Shown here: piece by piece, positions 61,219-64,000 of the stretch
How the letters are laid out: each line of letters begins with the position of its first letter
Numbering within the stretch: the stretch's first letter is position 1
Assembly (NCBI GenBank): GCA_963715825.1
Contig: CAVQSI010000041.1
Coordinates: 62,001 to 126,000 of the forward strand
Direction of reading: 5' to 3'
Origin: Sva-07 sp963715825
GTDB taxonomy: Bacteria; Actinomycetota; Acidimicrobiia; Acidimicrobiales; Ilumatobacteraceae
Length of the DNA: 64,000 bases
The notes under the pieces: generated by a model
The model's database searches: none
What the model was told of the DNA's origin: nothing
Seen by the model: only the letters and a program-made list of their open reading frames with translations
Translations under genes and position numbers: made by a program

Positions 61219-64000
61219 GTGGCCTACCCAGACGTCGACCCCCGGCCGAGCTTTCCCCGACTCGAAGAGGACATCCTCGCCCGGTGGGCGAAGGACGACA
61301 CCTTCCAGGCGTCGATCGATCAGCGCGAGGCCGGTGACCACGGCGCCAACGAGTTCGTGTTCTACGACGGCCCGCCGTTCGCCAACGGGTTGCCGCACTA
61401 CGGCCACCTGTTGACCGGATACGTCAAGGACGCGATCCCGCGCTACCAGACCCTGCGAGGGCGCCGCGTCGAGCGGCGATTCGGCTGGGACTGCCATGGC
61501 CTGCCGGCCGAGGTGAAGGCCGAGCAGGAGCTCGGGATCTCGGGTCACCCGGCGATCACCGAATTCGGGATCGACCGGTTCAACGACGCGTGTCGCACGA
61601 GCGTGCTGCAGTTCACCGACGACTGGCGCGAGTACGTCACCCGCCAGGCGCGCTGGGTCGACTTCGACAACGACTACAAGACCCTCGACCTGTCGTACAT
61701 GGAGAGCGTCATGTGGGCGTTCAAGACGCTGTGGGACAAGGGGCTGATCTACGAAGGTTTCCGCGTCATCGCCTACTGCTGGCGCTGCGAGACGCCGCTG
61801 TCCAACACCGAGACCCGCATGGACGACGTCTACCGCGACCGCCAGGATCCGGCGCTCACCGTCGGCTTCGAACTCGACTCCGGCGAGCGGCTCCTCGCGT
61901 GGACCACCACGCCGTGGACGCTGCCGTCGAATCTGGCGCTGGCGGTCGGCGCCGACATCGACTACGTCGTCGTCGAGCTCGACGGCACCCGCTACATCCT
62001 CGCCGAGGCGCTGCTGGCGAACTACGCCGCGGAACTCGGCGAGGCCACCGTGGTGGCCACGATGAAGGGCGCCGAGCTCGTGGGCCGTCGCTACACCCCG
62101 CTGTTCGACTACTTCGCGGGGACCGAGCACGCCTTCCAGGTCCTCGCCGCCGACTTCGTGTCCATCGAGGACGGCACCGGCATCGTGCACCTCGCTCCCG
62201 GCTTCGGCGAGGACGACCAGGTCGTCGCCAACGCCGCCGGCATCCCGACGATCTGCCCGATGGACGAGCACGGTCGCTACACCGCCGAGGTGACGGACTG
62301 GGTCGGCACGCACGTCTTCGACGCCAACCCGGCCATCATCCGAGCGCTGAAGGAACGCGGTGTCGTGGTCCGCCACGCGACCTACGACCACCCCTACCCG
62401 CACTGCTGGCGCTGCTCTCAACCCCTGGTGTACCGAGCGATCTCGTCGTGGTTCGTCCAGGTCACCGCGATCCGCGACCGCATGGTCGAATTGAATCAGC
62501 AGATCACCTGGCAGCCGGCGCACATCAAGGACGGCAGCTTCGGCAAGTGGCTCGAGAACGCCCGCGACTGGTCGATCAGCCGCAATCGGTTCTGGGGCTC
62601 GCCCATCCCGGTCTGGCAGTCGGACGACCCGACCTACCCGCGCATCGACGTGTACGGCTCGATCGCCGAACTCGAAGCCGACTTCGGTGTGGCGGTCACC
62701 GACCTGCATCGTCCCGAGGTCGATCACCTCGTGCGGCCGAACCCCGACGATCCGACCGGACAGTCGATGATGCGTCGCGTCCCCGAGGTGCTCGACTGCT
62801 GGTTCGAGTCGGGCTCGATGCCGTTCGCCCAGGTGCACTATCCGTTCGAGAACCAGGACTGGTTCGAACACCACTACCCGGGCGACTTCATCGTCGAGTA
62901 CATCGGCCAGACCCGTGGCTGGTTCTACACACTGCACGTGCTGGCAACGGCGCTGTTCGACCGGCCGGCGTTCGACAACTGCGTCAGCCACGGCAACGTG
63001 CTCGGCGACGACGGCCGCAAGATGTCCAAGAGCCTGAACAACTACCCGGATCCCCGGGAGATGTTCGACACGCACGGCGCCGACGCGATGCGCTGGCATC
63101 TGCTGTCGTCGGCGATCCTGCGCGGGGGTGACGGCATGGTCACCGAGGAGGGCATGCGCGACACGGTGCGCCACGTGCTGTTGCCGCTGTGGAACTCGTG
63201 GTACTTCCTCACGCTGTACGCCAACGCCGCCGACTACCAGGGCGTCGTGCGCACCGACTCCACCAACGTGCTCGACCGGTACGTGCTGGCCAAGACACGG
63301 GCGCTCGTCGCCGACATGACCGACGCGCTCGATGCGTATGACCTGTTCGCCGCCTGCCAGATCGTGCGTGAGCACCTCGATGTGCTCACCAACTGGTACG
63401 TCCGGCGCAGCCGCGATCGATTCTGGGCCGGCGACCACGATGCCATCGACACGATGCACACGGTGCTGTCCGTGCTCGTCCGTGTGGCGTCACCGCTGCT
63501 GCCGCTGCTGTCGGAGGAGATCTACGGCGGTCTGCACGGCGGCGAGGTCGACGCGACCAGCGTCCACCTCACCGACTGGCCGAGCCTCGACGAGCTGCCG
63601 GCCGACGACGACCTCGTCGACACGATGGACCTGGTGCGCGACGTGTGCTCGGCCACGTTGTCGGTCCGCAAGGCCCACCAGCGCCGTGTGCGCCTGCCGC
63701 TCAACAGCGTCACGGTCGCGGCGGCCGACGCTGATCGGCTCGGCGACTTCGTCGACGTGATCGCCGACGAGGTCAACGTGCGCAGTGTCGAGTTGACCAC
63801 CGACGTCGCCTCGGTGGCCACCGAGCGACTCCAGCTGGTGCCGGCCAAACTGGGGCCGCGCCTCGGCAAGGACGTGCAACAGGTGATCAAGGCCCACAAG
63901 GCGGGCGATTGGACGGTCGACGGCGACTCGGTGATCGTCGGTGGCGTGGCGCTCGAGCCGGGGGAGTACTCGCTGGAGCTGGTCGCGTCCGGCGACCAGG
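61219..64000 (+). CDS. ileS: Isoleucyl-tRNA synthetase, type 2 (partial at right edge)
   Basis: IleRS charges tRNA-Ile. About 927 residues are visible before the window ends; the stop lies beyond. The class I signature reads HYGH at residues 60-63 in GPPFANGLPHYGHLLTGYVK, the form found in eukaryote-like type 2 enzymes, and GRKMSKSLNNYPDP with Lys601 is the second signature. The editing domain includes AWTTTPWTLPSNLALAV. Type 2 IleRS enzymes are associated with natural mupirocin tolerance. GTG 61219 begins MAYPDVDPRPSFPRLEED. No T-box can fit in the 30-base gap after divIVA. Confidence 0.95.
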   Translation, partial: MAYPDVDPRPSFPRLEEDILARWAKDDTFQASIDQREAGDHGANEFVFYDGPPFANGLPHYGHLLTGYVKDAIPRYQTLRGRRVERRFGWDCHGLPAEVKAEQELGISGHPAITEFGIDRFNDACRTSVLQFTDDWREYVTRQARWVDFDNDYKTLDLSYMESVMWAFKTLWDKGLIYEGFRVIAYCWRCETPLSNTETRMDDVYRDRQDPALTVGFELDSGERLLAWTTTPWTLPSNLALAVGADIDYVVVELDGTRYILAEALLANYAAELGEATVVATMKGAELVGRRYTPLFDYFAGTEHAFQVLAADFVSIEDGTGIVHLAPGFGEDDQVVANAAGIPTICPMDEHGRYTAEVTDWVGTHVFDANPAIIRALKERGVVVRHATYDHPYPHCWRCSQPLVYRAISSWFVQVTAIRDRMVELNQQITWQPAHIKDGSFGKWLENARDWSISRNRFWGSPIPVWQSDDPTYPRIDVYGSIAELEADFGVAVTDLHRPEVDHLVRPNPDDPTGQSMMRRVPEVLDCWFESGSMPFAQVHYPFENQDWFEHHYPGDFIVEYIGQTRGWFYTLHVLATALFDRPAFDNCVSHGNVLGDDGRKMSKSLNNYPDPREMFDTHGADAMRWHLLSSAILRGGDGMVTEEGMRDTVRHVLLPLWNSWYFLTLYANAADYQGVVRTDSTNVLDRYVLAKTRALVADMTDALDAYDLFAACQIVREHLDVLTNWYVRRSRDRFWAGDHDAIDTMHTVLSVLVRVASPLLPLLSEEIYGGLHGGEVDATSVHLTDWPSLDELPADDDLVDTMDLVRDVCSATLSVRKAHQRRVRLPLNSVTVAAADADRLGDFVDVIADEVNVRSVELTTDVASVATERLQLVPAKLGPRLGKDVQQVIKAHKAGDWTVDGDSVIVGGVALEPGEYSLELVASGDQ

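Noticed and set aside
60460..63459. 999-codon open frame on the minus strand
   Set aside because: It lies wholly antisense to divIVA and ileS. In high-GC DNA the opposite strand of real genes stays open; the translation is His/Arg/Gly/Val-rich with no domain.

Overview
The window is high-GC DNA that I read as part of an actinobacterial chromosome, most likely class Acidimicrobiia (Ilumatobacter-like). Supporting signs are a WhiB regulator, SepF plus DivIVA with no FtsA, a DUF3040 protein, an eukaryote-like (type 2) IleRS, a secreted protein with a PVRILDTR domain, many GTG starts, and pervasive ATGA/GTGA start-stop overlaps. I recognise no tRNA, IS element, prophage or CRISPR array. Coding density is near total. 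The longest unexplained spacers are 10764-11003 and 43073-43308, and both hold repeats or regulatory sequence.

Left part (1-15750): a fused LivH-LivM permease runs off the left edge. A secreted PVRILDTR / collagen-like / beta-helix protein follows, broken by a one-base frameshift. The minus strand then carries rnpB, two coupled Tat-exported ferritin-like proteins, and a glycerol-phosphate operon (glpD, AGPS-like flavoenzyme, membrane protein, FGGY kinase). Divergent to it lies a redox trio: rubrerythrin, a CCG-domain Fe-S protein and DUF3501. A WhiB gene and the coupled pair trpD-thrB follow.

Middle (15751-43072): a DnaQ-UvrC-like repair protein and an NYN-domain protein diverge from a shared spacer with a near-perfect LexA-type palindrome. 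Next come a WS/DGAT acyltransferase, QueG, a PimB-like glycosyltransferase, glucokinase, pyrophosphatase, an AlaC-like aminotransferase and an ACT protein. A minus-strand block follows: response regulator, histidine kinase and GerMN lipoprotein (an MtrA-MtrB-LpqB-like layout), then a small membrane protein and glpK. Further on are an inositol-phosphatase-like protein, dinB, DUF3040, a MoxR/DUF58/transglutaminase operon, a degenerate ROK protein, an acyl-CoA dehydrogenase, an HNH nuclease and a lipoate-ligase-like protein.

Right part (43073-64000): a division and cell-wall (dcw) cluster in the order mraZ, rsmH, ftsL, ftsI, murE, mraY, murD, ftsW, murG, murC, murB, ftsQ, ftsZ, pgeF, yggS, sepF, divIVA, ileS. 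Most genes overlap by 4 bases, suggesting translational coupling from one promoter. That promoter is a TTGACA-type site embedded in six TGG(GG) boxes at ~10-bp spacing, which look like MraZ operators. murF and ftsA are absent from the cluster. murD as given has a one-base frameshift, so its upstream part reads on, without a stop, into ftsW.

The most noteworthy signals are the MraZ operator/promoter, the LexA box over a consensus -35, the two one-base frameshifts, the missing murF, a MurG lacking the usual HEQN motif, two related REP-like palindromes, and the AGPS-like glycerol-phosphate operon. I found no clearly undescribed defence or mobile system.
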